This document shows positions 32,101-40,798 of a DNA stretch of 42,547 nucleotides, piece by piece. Position 1 is the first letter of the stretch, and the number at the start of each line of letters is the position of its first letter. The notes beneath the pieces are model-generated. The model ran no database searches and had not been told where the DNA came from. It saw only the letters and a program-made list of their open reading frames with translations. Source of the DNA: Firmicutes bacterium UBA5388 (GTDB lineage: Bacteria > Bacillota > UBA4882 > UBA10575); contig DHOO01000141.1 of NCBI GenBank assembly GCA_002409975.1, positions 1 through 42,547 of the forward strand, given 5' to 3'. Both the position numbers and the translations under genes were made by a program.

Positions 32101-32688
32101 TTGCAATAGATCTTGAATTCTAAGAATATTATTCTCTGTTTCCGCCAGTTTTTTCATTGTTAAGTTTTTCTTTGCTTTGTATCTCATAATTCCGGCCGCT
32201 TCTTCAAAAACACTTCTCCGTTCCTCGGGACGCAGGGAGAGAATTGAATCAATCTTACCTTGACTAATCACAGAGTAAGCTTCTCGTCCTAATCCAGTAT
32301 CAAAAAAGAGTTCTTGAATATCTTTAAGCCGAACCGGAGAACGATTTATTAAAAATTCACTCTCCCCAGAGCGGTAAACGCGTCTGGTCACTGCTACCTC
32401 AGAATAATCCAAGGGCAAGGTTTGATCCGAATTATCCAAGACCAAAGTAACGTCTGCCATTCCTAATGGTTTACGTTCTTCGCTTCCTGAAAAGATAATA
32501 TCCTCAAGTTTTGCGCCTCGAATGTTTCTAAGATTATGTTCCCCCATCACCCAACAAAGACTATCGGCAATATTACTCTTGCCACTACCATTCGGACCAA
32601 CAATAGCAGTAATACCCTTTTGAAACGAGAGGGTAATCCGATCGGCAAAAGATTTAAATCCGTGAATTTCCAAACGTTTAAGATGCAA
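29131..32688 (-). CDS. smc: Chromosome partition protein SMC
   Basis: A full-length 1185-residue SMC ATPase. Walker A GPNGSGKSNIADSL (about residue 32), a long coiled coil, hinge at about 510-640 (GHQGYFQGVKSLL, ALGRATFLPLN, LIAPGGAITGG), a returning coil, then the signature LSGGERAMTAIALLFAI and Walker B FCILDEIDATLDDTNV near the C-terminus. It organises and segregates the chromosome with ScpA/ScpB, which are not here. Start TTG 32688 follows AGGAGGGG by five bases and gives (M)HLKRLEIHGFKSFAD. rnc, often upstream in Firmicutes, is absent: the 349-bp upstream gap holds only the small ORF described separately. Confidence 0.97.
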   Translation of the reverse strand: MHLKRLEIHGFKSFADRITLSFQKGITAIVGPNGSGKSNIADSLCWVMGEHNLRNIRGAKLEDIIFSGSEERKPLGMADVTLVLDNSDQTLPLDYSEVAVTRRVYRSGESEFLINRSPVRLKDIQELFFDTGLGREAYSVISQGKIDSILSLRPEERRSVFEEAAGIMRYKAKKNLTMKKLAETENNILRIQDLLQELVTQLEPLSEQAQKAERYLKLQDQLKQLEINYSYTELTGINQTLKELIEQQNLKNNELLRLKEEEENLSQRVISIKSRVNTVEEELEVRQKQLMEETAQRERAMGELNLFGERKRSLQTRILELEAFIAQQAEKAMDLEKKKENLSQLTTNIDEKKTRLASEVKQLEEVLLVKEVKIKEFRAELIAKKQCFTNKLEQSSLLKQKISEASVQKDFRHEKETEVHEELEEIAKELAVTDQRIYKAKDKLNALRQQLDVVKNQEEKLAAELKKRQSYLLNQVEKNQEMRERLRGLESKLTLLTDMERGHQGYFQGVKSLLEIQKEPFRREIHGVVADLIRAESGYELALEVAMGSSLQYLVINHHRDARQAIDYLKKHALGRATFLPLNLIDEKPDRLLGIKSLLMEYNSKPATDAVLYEQRYSAIVQHLLNGTIIAPNLKTAVEIAEKTGKKFRVVTLEGELIAPGGAITGGNLERRRAGLLSRKGEITQLKREKEDLLAFMNRGLAEEKKLEEEIREISQLHEEKKNLQQETNFNINSVLKDMDALVVSHQKTLTKKEQLQQVLLRIEEELSLQKSAVDNLRDKLKQVEAEMEFITGEIKALEEWETNFITERETTLRELSDLSSQLAGVQQEWLGKRENLQNYENLIGELQTEINKKNSELAQTQEEMQILQKQKDMMESKVKNTTKNQAEQEADIQKLKSCWQEALSTLNQTEVRLREIQKQHGEEVAFLHRLDLQINRLKISADNMSTNLIEVYGEGWQQELSINWVAPSNPKHEITCFKRQMKEIEPVNLQAIAEYQALKERVDFLSQQLTDLTASRESLEKVIQEIEKTIQKRFLDTFYQVRKEFIILFEQLFSGGKANLELIDPDNPLDSGVEILAQPPGKRLQNLSLLSGGERAMTAIALLFAILRIKPSPFCILDEIDATLDDTNVKRFTELLKIFSKDLQFILITHRRGTMEVADVLYGVTMEEKGISKLISLDLKKQAS

Positions 32689-32892
32689 ATGGGCCCCTCC
32701 TGAACATAAAGTAAGATATTAATAGTAACCAAACTCATTTTACCATATTCACCTAGAAAAAACACCTCCAAGGATTTTCTTATTCTCCTCTTTCCTTTCC
32801 TATTTAGCAATAATCATCAAGCGTAGCCTTCAAGTCCCCCAGTGACCTAGGGGATCGCGGAAATAATACCAGATTTCAACTAATATTTCTAT

Positions 32893-32991
32893 ATGTTAGA
32901 TCGTGTCAAAGCAGACATTTCAGTCGCTCAAGAAAAAAACCACCCTCTTAGGGACAAGCTTAAACAGGTTGAAGCAGAGAGGGATGATTAA
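32893..32991 (+). pseudogene. Short ORF, possible C-terminal remnant of a lost gene
   Basis: It reads 32 codons from ATG: MLDRVKADISVAQEKNHP followed by LRDKLKQVEAERDD, then stop. The composition is protein-like (charged, amphipathic helix), unlike the surrounding A+T-rich gap, but there is no ribosome site and an in-frame stop lies three codons upstream. It may be the tail of a degraded gene, perhaps a transposase; I cannot name the family. The rest of the gap 32689-33037 holds a small inverted repeat (CCCC..GGGG near 32838-32855) and nothing else clear. Confidence 0.35.
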
Positions 32992-33037
32992 TATGGGAAC
33001 ATATCACTATCATTTATATACTTATATACTCCACGAA

Positions 33038-34648
33038 CTAATTATATAATTTTTGATAATAATCCTTTAACATCCTGGTGGCGGAGAATTTCCACTGCGA
33101 CATGTTAATTGATGCTTTCATCATCTCAAACCATTTTTCTCTATTGTGGTAATAAGTCGGAATAACTTCTTCTAAGAGTACCCGGTAGAGAGAATCCCGA
33201 TCGACCTTGTCCTGATCCTTGCCTTCGTATCCTCCTCCGATCTGCCAACCATTAACACCATGAATGCAGCCTTCGGGCCACCATCCATCAAGGACGCTAA
33301 AATTTAAAACCCCATTCATCGCTGCCTTCATTCCTGAGGTTCCACTCGCTTCCTGAGGACGTCGAGGGTTATTAAGCCAAACATCACACCCACGAGTAAG
33401 AAGACGCCCAATTTCCATATTATAGTCTTCCAAAAAAACTACACTTTGCGGATATAATCTTGACATCTTATACATTTCTGCCACAATATCTTTTCCAATT
33501 AGATCATTAGGGTGTGCTTTACCCGAAAGAACAATCTGTACTTTTCCTGCTTTTAGATACTCCCCAATTACCTTTGGTTTACTAAAAATCAGATTTCCTC
33601 TTTTATAAGGAGCTGCTCGCCGCGCCGAGCCAATGGTTAAAGTATTCTCGTCTAATTTTACTCTGTTTCTTCGCTTAATTTCCTCAATCATTTTTCTTTT
33701 TGCTTCTTGATGAGGAGCCCATAGACCAGCATTTGTCTCATAAGCTTCAGCTATTTTTTTATCCTGCCAAGCGCCGGTAAATACCCCATTAGTGATGGCA
33801 ATGATCTCCGCTGTTCCGGGCACACTACCCCACATCTGGCGAGCAGTATTACCATGCAACTCCGCAACTGCATTTGCCTTCTTCGCTAATCGTAAACCGG
33901 CAACAGTCATCGAAAAAGGATCTCCCCCCAACTTTAACATCTGCCCAAAAGCAAGACCTTTGTAAGCCCCCATATACCTTAATAACTCATGATCATGCTC
34001 TTCATTGCCTGCTTTAACCGGAGTATGGGTGGTAAAGACAATCTTTTCTTTTACTTGTTCCCATGCTTCTTCAAAATCCAAACCTTTATCTTCCATCAGT
34101 TCATTAATTAATTCTATACCCGCAAATACCGGATGGCTATCATTAAAATGGTAAATATCCACTGGAATACCAAGTGCCCGTAAGGCTTTTATTCCACCGA
34201 TACCAAGAATTATTTCCTGTGCGACTCTTTCTTCCGAAAACCAACCATACAACTGACCCGTAAGTAGACGGTCATCATTCTCTGGTAAATTTACATCTAA
34301 CAGATAGAGAGGAACATTCTCAAACTGGGTACACTTCCATACTTTACATTTAACCTGTCTTCCTCTAATCCTTACCCTTACCTTCACCTTGGTATCTTCA
34401 AGCCAATCATGGCGATATTCATAGTATGAATCATAAGGATAACCTTTCTGATCAATACGTTGCGAAGTATATCCTTGACGCCATAATATTCCTATGCCTA
34501 TCATTGGAAAATTACTCGCTTTAGCTTCTTTTAAGATATCTCCAGCTAAGATACCAAGACCACCTGAATAAATAGGAAAGCTCTCATGCAAGCCAAATTC
34601 CATACAAAAATAAGCAACTCTTGGCAAACTAAGCTTAGTTTTTTTCAT
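33038..34648 (-). CDS. glgP: Alpha-glucan phosphorylase, short form
   Basis: A 536-residue GT35 phosphorylase that releases glucose 1-phosphate from maltodextrin or glycogen using pyridoxal phosphate. The N-terminus VAYFCMEFGLHESFPIYSGG is typical of the TIGR02094 subfamily; HFNDSHPVFAGIELI and VFTTHTPVKAGNE follow, with the PLP-lysine motif EASGTSGMKAAMNG near residue 442. It is much shorter than the 800-residue enzymes because the N-terminal DUF3417 part is missing, but it appears complete. ATG 34648 follows AGGAGGCGATTTT. It lies at the distal end of the sugar regulon, 145 bp below lacI, with its own probable promoter and a weak operator-like site. It would process glucans taken up by the MalEFG importer. 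Confidence 0.92.
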   Translation of the reverse strand: MKKTKLSLPRVAYFCMEFGLHESFPIYSGGLGILAGDILKEAKASNFPMIGIGILWRQGYTSQRIDQKGYPYDSYYEYRHDWLEDTKVKVRVRIRGRQVKCKVWKCTQFENVPLYLLDVNLPENDDRLLTGQLYGWFSEERVAQEIILGIGGIKALRALGIPVDIYHFNDSHPVFAGIELINELMEDKGLDFEEAWEQVKEKIVFTTHTPVKAGNEEHDHELLRYMGAYKGLAFGQMLKLGGDPFSMTVAGLRLAKKANAVAELHGNTARQMWGSVPGTAEIIAITNGVFTGAWQDKKIAEAYETNAGLWAPHQEAKRKMIEEIKRRNRVKLDENTLTIGSARRAAPYKRGNLIFSKPKVIGEYLKAGKVQIVLSGKAHPNDLIGKDIVAEMYKMSRLYPQSVVFLEDYNMEIGRLLTRGCDVWLNNPRRPQEASGTSGMKAAMNGVLNFSVLDGWWPEGCIHGVNGWQIGGGYEGKDQDKVDRDSLYRVLLEEVIPTYYHNREKWFEMMKASINMSQWKFSATRMLKDYYQKLYN

Positions 34649-34728
34649 AAAATCGCCTCCTGTTTTTAAATATACAAACTTTCTGTCTTTAAGTAGGTAA
34701 CTTTTTTATCCCCCACTGTTAATATCCG

Positions 34729-34742
34729 TGCCAACCTTTGAA
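34729..34742. promoter_or_regulatory. Weak LacI-type operator-like site upstream of glgP
   Basis: TGCCAACCTTTGAA agrees at 11 of 14 positions with the generic MalR/LacI-type palindrome TGCAAACGTTTGCA. It overlaps a possible minus-strand -35 (TTGGCA, 34729-34734). Suggestive only. Confidence 0.35.
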
Positions 34743-34793
34743 TGATATTCAATTATCATTTATAATAAGGTGATTTAATTAAAACCATTCATT

Positions 34794-35807
34794 TCAGCTC
34801 TTCACACTTGAATCTCGAATTATTAATTCAGCAGGGATAAAGGATCTATTGTAACTTTTAATTTCACTATTTATTATTGTCTGTAGCATTTCAAAAGCTT
34901 TTGTTCCCAAAGAGAAAGCATTTATCTTCACAGAGGTAATCGGCGGGTTATAAAATTTGGCAAGTGGCACATCATTGATCCCAGCCACCGCTATATCGTT
35001 GGGAACCCGAAGCCCTCGATCAGTTATCGCCTTTATTGCCTCAAAAGCCCATAGATCATCACAGGTAATAACTCCTGTTGGTACTATTTCCCTAACAAGT
35101 AACCTTTTCATTAAGTCATAACCATTATCTGAATCAAATTTATTCTCAACAATCAGCTCATCCTCGAGCGGTAATCCGTAATCCTGAAGAGCTTTTTTAT
35201 ATCCATTGACCCGATCCGTTGTTACCATATACCCCGGAGAAAAACCTAAAAAAGCAATTTTCCGGTGTCCCTGTTTAATAAAATGCTCCGCTAGCTGGTA
35301 TCCAATCACAAAATTATCATTGTCGACCCAATTAACATAGGGGTTTTCCGACCTCCCAATCACCACAAAGGGAAAATCTGTTTTAATCAGCTCATTAACT
35401 GTAGGATCTTGGGCTCTAGAGGCCACTAGGATAACTCCTTCTGTTATCCCCCCAAAGGCAAACTCTTTAACCGTTTGTTTTTCTTCTTCAACAGTGGAGA
35501 CGTTGGATAGCAGAATTTTGTATCCCATTTCATAGGCCATCGAACCAATTCCACCCAATAATTCTGGAAAAAAGGGATGTTGAAAAGATTGTTCCGCCAT
35601 TCCTGGGACAATCACACCAATGATTTTAGTCGAGCGGTTAACCAAGGAGCGCGCTATTATATTAGGATGGTAATTCAGTTCCTTCATAATTCTATGTACT
35701 TTTTCCTTGGTTGCCACACTAATTCGTGGGTGATCCGCGATAACCCTAGAGACGGTGGACGCAGAAACCTTGGCTTTTTTCGCAATGTCATTAATAGTTA
35801 CTCTCAA
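34794..35807 (-). CDS. LacI-family transcriptional regulator
   Basis: About 337 residues. N-terminal helix-turn-helix VTINDIAKKAKVSASTVSRV with hinge helix NIIARSLVNRST, then a periplasmic-binding-protein-like sensor domain (IIGVIVPGMAEQSFQHPFFPE, HRKIAFLGFSPGYMVTTDRVNG, TGVITCDDLWAFEAIKAI, VAGINDVPLAKFYNPPITSV). Related MalR proteins repress maltodextrin genes until sugar binds. TTG 35807 gives (M)RVTINDIAKK, the normal family start, with GGTG six bases before; GTG 35816 and TTG 35819 are alternatives. It sits between the isomerase gene and glgP. Operator-like palindromes before malE, lacI and glgP make it the likely regulator of the whole block and of itself. Confidence 0.92.
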   Translation of the reverse strand: MRVTINDIAKKAKVSASTVSRVIADHPRISVATKEKVHRIMKELNYHPNIIARSLVNRSTKIIGVIVPGMAEQSFQHPFFPELLGGIGSMAYEMGYKILLSNVSTVEEEKQTVKEFAFGGITEGVILVASRAQDPTVNELIKTDFPFVVIGRSENPYVNWVDNDNFVIGYQLAEHFIKQGHRKIAFLGFSPGYMVTTDRVNGYKKALQDYGLPLEDELIVENKFDSDNGYDLMKRLLVREIVPTGVITCDDLWAFEAIKAITDRGLRVPNDIAVAGINDVPLAKFYNPPITSVKINAFSLGTKAFEMLQTIINSEIKSYNRSFIPAELIIRDSSVKS

Positions 35808-35824
35808 TGTTTTCACCAACTTTA

Positions 35825-35838
35825 TGCAAATGTTTAAC
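35825..35838. promoter_or_regulatory. LacI-type operator-like site upstream of lacI
   Basis: TGCAAATGTTTAAC matches the left half of TGCAAACGTTTGCA fully and the right half partly. It lies 18 bases before the regulator's start codon, a position that would allow autoregulation. Confidence 0.4.
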
Positions 35839-35907
35839 TATATAACAAAAGCGTCTTTTTACATTATCAATATGTTTTTTCTCTTCTTCTGATATGCTTT
35901 AAACCCG

Positions 35908-35936
35908 CAGCCGCCCAATAGTCTTAGGGGCGGCTG
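35908..35936 (-). terminator. Stem-loop ending the sugar operon upstream of lacI
   Basis: CAGCCGCCC and GGGCGGCTG pair across an 11-base loop, between the isomerase gene and lacI. The U-run after it is weak on the minus strand, so it may be a partial terminator that lets some transcripts enter lacI. Confidence 0.65.
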
Positions 35937-35982
35937 TAATAGATTTTTATCTGTTTTTAATAAGAGTATTCCCAGCAACATA

Positions 35983-36906
35983 TTACAAATACTTGGCTAG
36001 AAACTGATATCCTAGTTTTAACCCTGCTTTAACCTTTTCCACTGTGCCTTCATATTCTGAATCCTCATGTTCAATACTGATTACCCCATCATATCCATTT
36101 TCTTTTAAAGTAGCGATAAATTTAGCCCAATCAATTTCTCCCCGCCCTGGCATCCGATAAGTCCACCAATCAACATCCCATTCACTTTTGCGATTGAGCT
36201 GTTTTCCAAATATACCATACTCATATACCTTATCCTTAAAAACGACAACATCTTTTGCATGTACATGAAAGATTCTATCCTTAAAATCAGAAATAACACG
36301 AAGATAATCAATCCCTAGCCAATAAAGATGGGATGGGTCTAAATTTAATCCAAAGTTCTTACTTACAACTCTTTTAAACATTTCACGCCACAACTCTGGG
36401 GAATAGGAAATAGTACCACCACATCCATCAAGATTCCAACCCGGCATCGGACAATTTTCAATCATTATTTTTACGTTTTTACTCTCCGCATAGGATAAAA
36501 GCGGTGTAAAAACTTTTTCAAATTCATCCATATTAGCAGCAATTGTCTTGGTTTGATCGCGTCCGACAAAGGTCCCGACTAATTCTACGTCTAAAAGATG
36601 GGCTACATCTATTACTTTGTGAAGATGTCGTAAATACCCTTCCCTGACCTCCAAGTCATGGTGGAGATTGTTATCATAATATGCAAGGGAAGATATTGTT
36701 ATACTATGCTTTTGAAGCAGACGACTAATTTCTTCAGCCTTTTTCTGATCCATCCTCTCGATATCAATCGTACTTCCGGAATAATCTCTACTACTCACTA
36801 CCGGCCAAGCAGAAAGCTCTAGTGCTTGAAAACCGACGGTAGAAGCAAACTCGACAATTTCTGTTAAAGGTAGATCTAAACAACCAGTTAGAAAACCCGC
36901 TTTCAT
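35983..36906 (-). CDS. Sugar phosphate isomerase/epimerase family (AP-endonuclease-2 fold)
   Basis: A 307-residue TIM-barrel enzyme. Probable metal ligands: Glu in VKIMIENCPMPGWNLDG (about 155), Asp and His in FGLNLDPSHLYWLGI (about 190), His in IFHVHAKDVV (about 217) and Glu in GVISIEHEDSEYEG (about 280). Family members include xylose isomerase-like enzymes, hydroxypyruvate isomerases and YcjR, which epimerises 3-keto-glucosides in E. coli. ATG 36906 follows AAGGAGG. It is 18 bases after the Gfo/Idh gene, so the two almost certainly act on the same sugar. The substrate cannot be read from sequence. Confidence 0.88.
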   Translation of the reverse strand: MKAGFLTGCLDLPLTEIVEFASTVGFQALELSAWPVVSSRDYSGSTIDIERMDQKKAEEISRLLQKHSITISSLAYYDNNLHHDLEVREGYLRHLHKVIDVAHLLDVELVGTFVGRDQTKTIAANMDEFEKVFTPLLSYAESKNVKIMIENCPMPGWNLDGCGGTISYSPELWREMFKRVVSKNFGLNLDPSHLYWLGIDYLRVISDFKDRIFHVHAKDVVVFKDKVYEYGIFGKQLNRKSEWDVDWWTYRMPGRGEIDWAKFIATLKENGYDGVISIEHEDSEYEGTVEKVKAGLKLGYQFLAKYL

Positions 36907-36924
36907 TTAAATTCCTCCTTTTCT

Positions 36925-38007
36925 TCAATCAAACCGTACTTCAGTACCCGTTTTTGCTGATTCATATATTGCTTCCAAAATTTCCGTAACAACCAAAGCC
37001 TCTTCTGGTTTTACTAAAGGTTCTGTATTATTAAGAAGACAATCAATCCACATCCGCGCTTCTAAATCGGCAGGATCATCTTGCTTACTATCATAGTATG
37101 CGACCCCCTGACCATCAAGCATTACATTTGTAGTGTAAAGCTTACCTAATCTTTCTCCATTCAGTCTCAAGCCTTCGCGCATATCAGCGCCACCCTTGGT
37201 TCCACAAAGAGTGGTCTTCGCTTCACCTTCATCAAGGGTATTCAATGCCCAGCTGGACTCAAGAATAATGGTTGCCCCATTTTCCATAACTATAAATCCG
37301 AAAGCTGAATCCTCAACCGTAAATTGTTCCGGATCCCAAGGTCCCCAAGCATTGGCAGCATTTTGGGTCTGGCTTAACTTGTGAAAGGTCCTTCCTACCA
37401 CATATTTGGGTTGATAATTATTCATCATCCATAGGGTTAGATCCAAAGCATGTGTGCCAATATCGATTAAAGGTCCCCCTCCCTGTTCAGACTCGTTTAA
37501 AAATACTCCCCAGGTAGGTACAGCCCGACGACGGATCGCATGCGCTTTCGCAAAATAAATTTCCCCAAGTTCACCTCGCAAGCAAAGTTCATGTAGATAT
37601 TGAGAGTCGGGACGAAAACGATTTTGATAACCAATAGTTAATTTTTTCCCTGTACGTTTAGAGGCTTCCAACATTTTTCTTGCTTCCATAGAATTGATAG
37701 CCATCGGCTTTTCACACATCACGTGTTTCCCAGCTTCCAGAGCTGCTACCGCGATCTCCGAGTGTGACCGGTTTGGAGTACAAATATGAACTACATTAAT
37801 TGACTGATCTTCTAAGAGTTTACGGTAATCAGTATAGGTTTTGGCTACTGGCGAACCAACTTTTTCTTTTGCTTCCTCAGCCTGATCGAGAATTAAATCA
37901 CAAAACCCTACTAACTCTACTTCTTTTATTTTTGATAAAGCACTCAAATGTTTAGAAATAGCGATTCCACCGCAGCCAATAAAGCCGATTCGTAGTTCTT
38001 TACTCAT
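36925..38007 (-). CDS. Gfo/Idh/MocA-family sugar oxidoreductase
   Basis: A 360-residue NAD(P)-dependent dehydrogenase. Rossmann motif IGFIGCGGIAISKHLSAL at the N-terminus, VHICTPNRSHSEIAVAALEAG, the family EKP motif HVMCEKPMAI (about residue 98) and the C-terminal beta-sheet domain with GGGPLIDIGTHALDLTLWMM (catalytic Asp/His, about 174-193). Enzymes of this family oxidise or reduce sugar hydroxyls, including C3 of glycosides (ThuB, YcjS). ATG 38007 follows AAAAGGAGG. It is placed between the importer genes and the isomerase gene, so it probably acts on the imported sugar or its product. Confidence 0.9.
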   Translation of the reverse strand: MSKELRIGFIGCGGIAISKHLSALSKIKEVELVGFCDLILDQAEEAKEKVGSPVAKTYTDYRKLLEDQSINVVHICTPNRSHSEIAVAALEAGKHVMCEKPMAINSMEARKMLEASKRTGKKLTIGYQNRFRPDSQYLHELCLRGELGEIYFAKAHAIRRRAVPTWGVFLNESEQGGGPLIDIGTHALDLTLWMMNNYQPKYVVGRTFHKLSQTQNAANAWGPWDPEQFTVEDSAFGFIVMENGATIILESSWALNTLDEGEAKTTLCGTKGGADMREGLRLNGERLGKLYTTNVMLDGQGVAYYDSKQDDPADLEARMWIDCLLNNTEPLVKPEEALVVTEILEAIYESAKTGTEVRFD

Positions 38008-38087
38008 TAATAAGCCTCCTTTTATTTGTATGAATTTAATCTATTCCTACGCCCAGAAACATACTGATAATGTAAATATTTCTTGAA

Positions 38088-39017
38088 CTAATTTTTTACT
38101 GCTCCACTTGTTAAACCTGTTATTAGTTGCTTTTGTAGTAGCCAAAAAAGAATCATTACAGGAACTGTTCCGATAATAGCTGCCGCTGAGAAAACCCCCC
38201 ACCGTTTACTATATTGATCCGCAATAAAGGATTGTAAGCCAACTGCAATAGTAAATTTATCATTACTGGCCAATAGCACCCGGGCTAAAATGAACTCAGA
38301 GTAAATCCCGATAAATTGAAGAAAAAAAACCACTACTAAAATTGGGGTAGTTAATGGTAAAATGATGCGGGAAAATAATTGAAAAGGCGTAGCGCCATCT
38401 AACATCGCTGATTCCTCCAGTGAGTACGGAATGGTATCAAAATAGTTTTTTATCATCCACACATTAACACCCATGGAGCCACCCATATAGACCAAAACAA
38501 GACCAGCGTGTGTATCAAGCCCAAGCGCCGGAATATATTGTCCAATCCGAAAAACGATTAAATAAATGGCAACCATCGCCAACATCTGAGGAAACATTTG
38601 AACTAAGATAATCCCAAACAAACCTGTTCTTCTACCACGAAAACGCATCCGTGAAAAGGCGTACCCCGCCAATGAGCTAATGCAGACGACCAAAAAGGAA
38701 TTGCTAATCGCTACTTTATAAGAATTATACATCCAGATCAAAAAAGGTTGTTGTTCACTGTTAAACAGTTTTTCGAAATTTATTAATGAAGCGTTTTTGG
38801 GTATTAGACGCTGCCCGGCAATAGAATTGGCCGGATCAAAGGCTGCTGAAATCACCCAAACAATTGGAAATAAAGCAAACAAGATGCAGATCCAAATTAC
38901 AAGCTGTTTCCAAAATTGATTGATAACTCTGTTTCTTAAACCCGGTAAAAATCTTTTATCCCCTTCCTGCTGACTCTTCCCCCACCCATGTTCCATAATC
39001 TTATTGCTGTTAATCAT
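38088..39017 (-). CDS. malG: Maltose-type ABC transporter permease MalG
   Basis: A 309-residue inner-membrane permease with about six membrane segments, starting with the long helix KQLVIWICILFALFPIVWVISAAFDPA. The ATPase-contact EAA loop reads YSLEESAMLDGATPFQLFSRIILP (about residues 205-228), and the C-terminus LITGLTSGAVKN is typical of MalG. ATG 39017 is chosen: AGGAGGTG lies seven bases upstream inside the malF tail, and malF ends eight bases into this gene, indicating coupling. ATG 39041 is an upstream alternative. It pairs with MalF to form the channel; the ATPase must come from elsewhere. Confidence 0.93.
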   Translation of the reverse strand: MINSNKIMEHGWGKSQQEGDKRFLPGLRNRVINQFWKQLVIWICILFALFPIVWVISAAFDPANSIAGQRLIPKNASLINFEKLFNSEQQPFLIWMYNSYKVAISNSFLVVCISSLAGYAFSRMRFRGRRTGLFGIILVQMFPQMLAMVAIYLIVFRIGQYIPALGLDTHAGLVLVYMGGSMGVNVWMIKNYFDTIPYSLEESAMLDGATPFQLFSRIILPLTTPILVVVFFLQFIGIYSEFILARVLLASNDKFTIAVGLQSFIADQYSKRWGVFSAAAIIGTVPVMILFWLLQKQLITGLTSGAVKN

Positions 39018-40608
39018 ACTGAGGCACCTCCTCAAACGCACGTAAATATTTAAAGTTTAGCATTGTAATCCCGCTAATAATAAAGAAAATAATCAATGAT
39101 ACAGCCGCCGCCAGACCATAGTCACCACCGGAACCAGATTCAAAAGCCATACGGTAGGTGTAACTAATTAGAATATCTGTAGCCCCGGTAGGTGTTATAG
39201 CACCTGCAATCGCTGGTCGTCCTTTAGTCACCAAATAAATTACATTTAAATTATTAAAGTTATAAGCAAAACAAGAGATCAGGAGCGGTGTTAATTGGGA
39301 TAATAGTAAAGGAAAGGTAATCGTCTGAAACTTTCTCCATCCGGTAGCGCCGTCAACCATTGCCGCTTCATACAATTCCCCAGGAATGCTTTGTAATGCG
39401 CCAGTGCAAATCAACATCATATAAGGATAACCAAGCCAAAGATTAACAATAAGGACTGCTACTTTAGCCCAGAACGGATCTTGAAACCATGGTATGGCCT
39501 TACCAAAAAGAGGTAACAAAAGAATATTATTAATAATCCCTGTTTCCGTACTAAAAAGACCTCTCCAGATTAGACAGGTGATAACAGCGGGCATCGCATA
39601 AGGAATAATTAAAATCGAGCGATATAGTCCACGAAGTTTTACCTTTGGATCATTTAAAAGGACTGCTAATAACAATCCCAGGACAAAAGTTTCCGCTACA
39701 CTAAGTAAGGCAAACATAATCGTCCAGATAAAAACCCTAACAAAGGGTTCTAAATAACGACGATCGGTAAATAAGTTTTTGAAATTCCGCCATCCAACTG
39801 TCGTTTTAAAACCAATATCTAATACATCCTGGTTCTTGGAAATAAAGTTTCCATCTTGAGCATAATAATCTGTTTCTGTTTCAAAGTCTGTTATTACATC
39901 CCACGCTGGGTCATATTGATAACGGCGTGAATAATATCCAAATTCTTGAGGGCTTCGCATTTTCAATTCTAAACCTTCATGTTCAAAGGAGAGTTTCTGT
40001 AATTTATTTAGATAAGGAAAAATGCTCAAAGTGCTCTGACGTTCGTAATCACCCAATCGATCATAAACTCCATCGGCATCAGCATCTACAGGCTGAAGAG
40101 AAGTATTCTCTAAAAGAACAGCTTTTCCCTCTACAGCCACTAATTGTCTTCCTTCTGAATCAGTTAAAAGAAAGGCAAAATCTTCGGATTCATCCTTAAA
40201 AACCTCAACATCGTAAATCGGAAAATCCTCTCTTAACATATACCTACTGGTATACTGTTCAATCGCCATTGCTTTGGAAAGAAGATGTCCGGTGCCATAG
40301 TTAGTAAAAGCGACATAAATAGTAAAAACAATTGGGTAGATTACCATCAAAGCTAAAAAAATAGTTCCAGGAAGAATAAAACGCCATGAATAAACACGGT
40401 CAGAAATATAAATGTAATCAATGACCAGCGAACCAACAACTAATGCTGTAAGCATCCCGTATTGCTGATCTTGAAAGAGTACTAGTACTGCCCAAATCGC
40501 CAACGCATTCATTAAACCCAGAATGATGATTTTGATCATCATTGCAAAACTACTCTTGCTCCTTGTTTCCAAGGTGCGTCTCTCTTGCGTTGTTAAGGAA
40601 TTATTCAT
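39010..40608 (-). CDS. malF: Maltose-type ABC transporter permease MalF, with large periplasmic loop
   Basis: A 532-residue membrane protein close in length to E. coli MalF (514). After three N-terminal membrane segments (IIILGLMNALAIWAVLVLF, MLTALVVGSLVIDYIYI, ILPGTIFLALMVIYPIVFTI) comes an extracytoplasmic insertion of about 160 residues (120-280), corresponding to the P2 loop that holds MalE in the enteric system. Five more segments and the EAA loop LYEAAMVDGATGWRKFQTIT follow. The insertion contains an Asp-rich stretch, VDADADGVYDRLGD, resembling a calcium-binding dockerin-type loop. ATG 40608 follows GGTGAT. It is separated from malE by 190 bp containing a stem-loop. Confidence 0.93.
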   Translation of the reverse strand: MNNSLTTQERRTLETRSKSSFAMMIKIIILGLMNALAIWAVLVLFQDQQYGMLTALVVGSLVIDYIYISDRVYSWRFILPGTIFLALMVIYPIVFTIYVAFTNYGTGHLLSKAMAIEQYTSRYMLREDFPIYDVEVFKDESEDFAFLLTDSEGRQLVAVEGKAVLLENTSLQPVDADADGVYDRLGDYERQSTLSIFPYLNKLQKLSFEHEGLELKMRSPQEFGYYSRRYQYDPAWDVITDFETETDYYAQDGNFISKNQDVLDIGFKTTVGWRNFKNLFTDRRYLEPFVRVFIWTIMFALLSVAETFVLGLLLAVLLNDPKVKLRGLYRSILIIPYAMPAVITCLIWRGLFSTETGIINNILLLPLFGKAIPWFQDPFWAKVAVLIVNLWLGYPYMMLICTGALQSIPGELYEAAMVDGATGWRKFQTITFPLLLSQLTPLLISCFAYNFNNLNVIYLVTKGRPAIAGAITPTGATDILISYTYRMAFESGSGGDYGLAAAVSLIIFFIISGITMLNFKYLRAFEEVPQYD

Positions 40609-40751
40609 CAGTAATCACCGTCCGGTTTTAGGATCTCTCCTAAAAATATAATATATTACTACATAACAAAAACTAAACAACGGAACAATTAGCATTCTTT
40701 AATTATCAACTAAATACTAATTTTTTATGACGTTAGGTGAAAATAAATGAA

Positions 40752-40787
40752 GATTGATGGCGCCGAAACTCTCCGACACCATCAATC
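40752..40787 (-). terminator. Intercistronic stem-loop between malE and malF
   Basis: On the minus strand GATTGATGGTGTCGG pairs with CCGCGCC-type arm ending CCATCAATC when G-U pairs are counted, about 15 base pairs with a small loop; tail TTCATTTATTTTC is only moderately U-rich. It probably attenuates read-through or protects the malE message, giving more binding protein than permease. Confidence 0.65.
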
Positions 40788-40798
40788 AAGGATTATAC

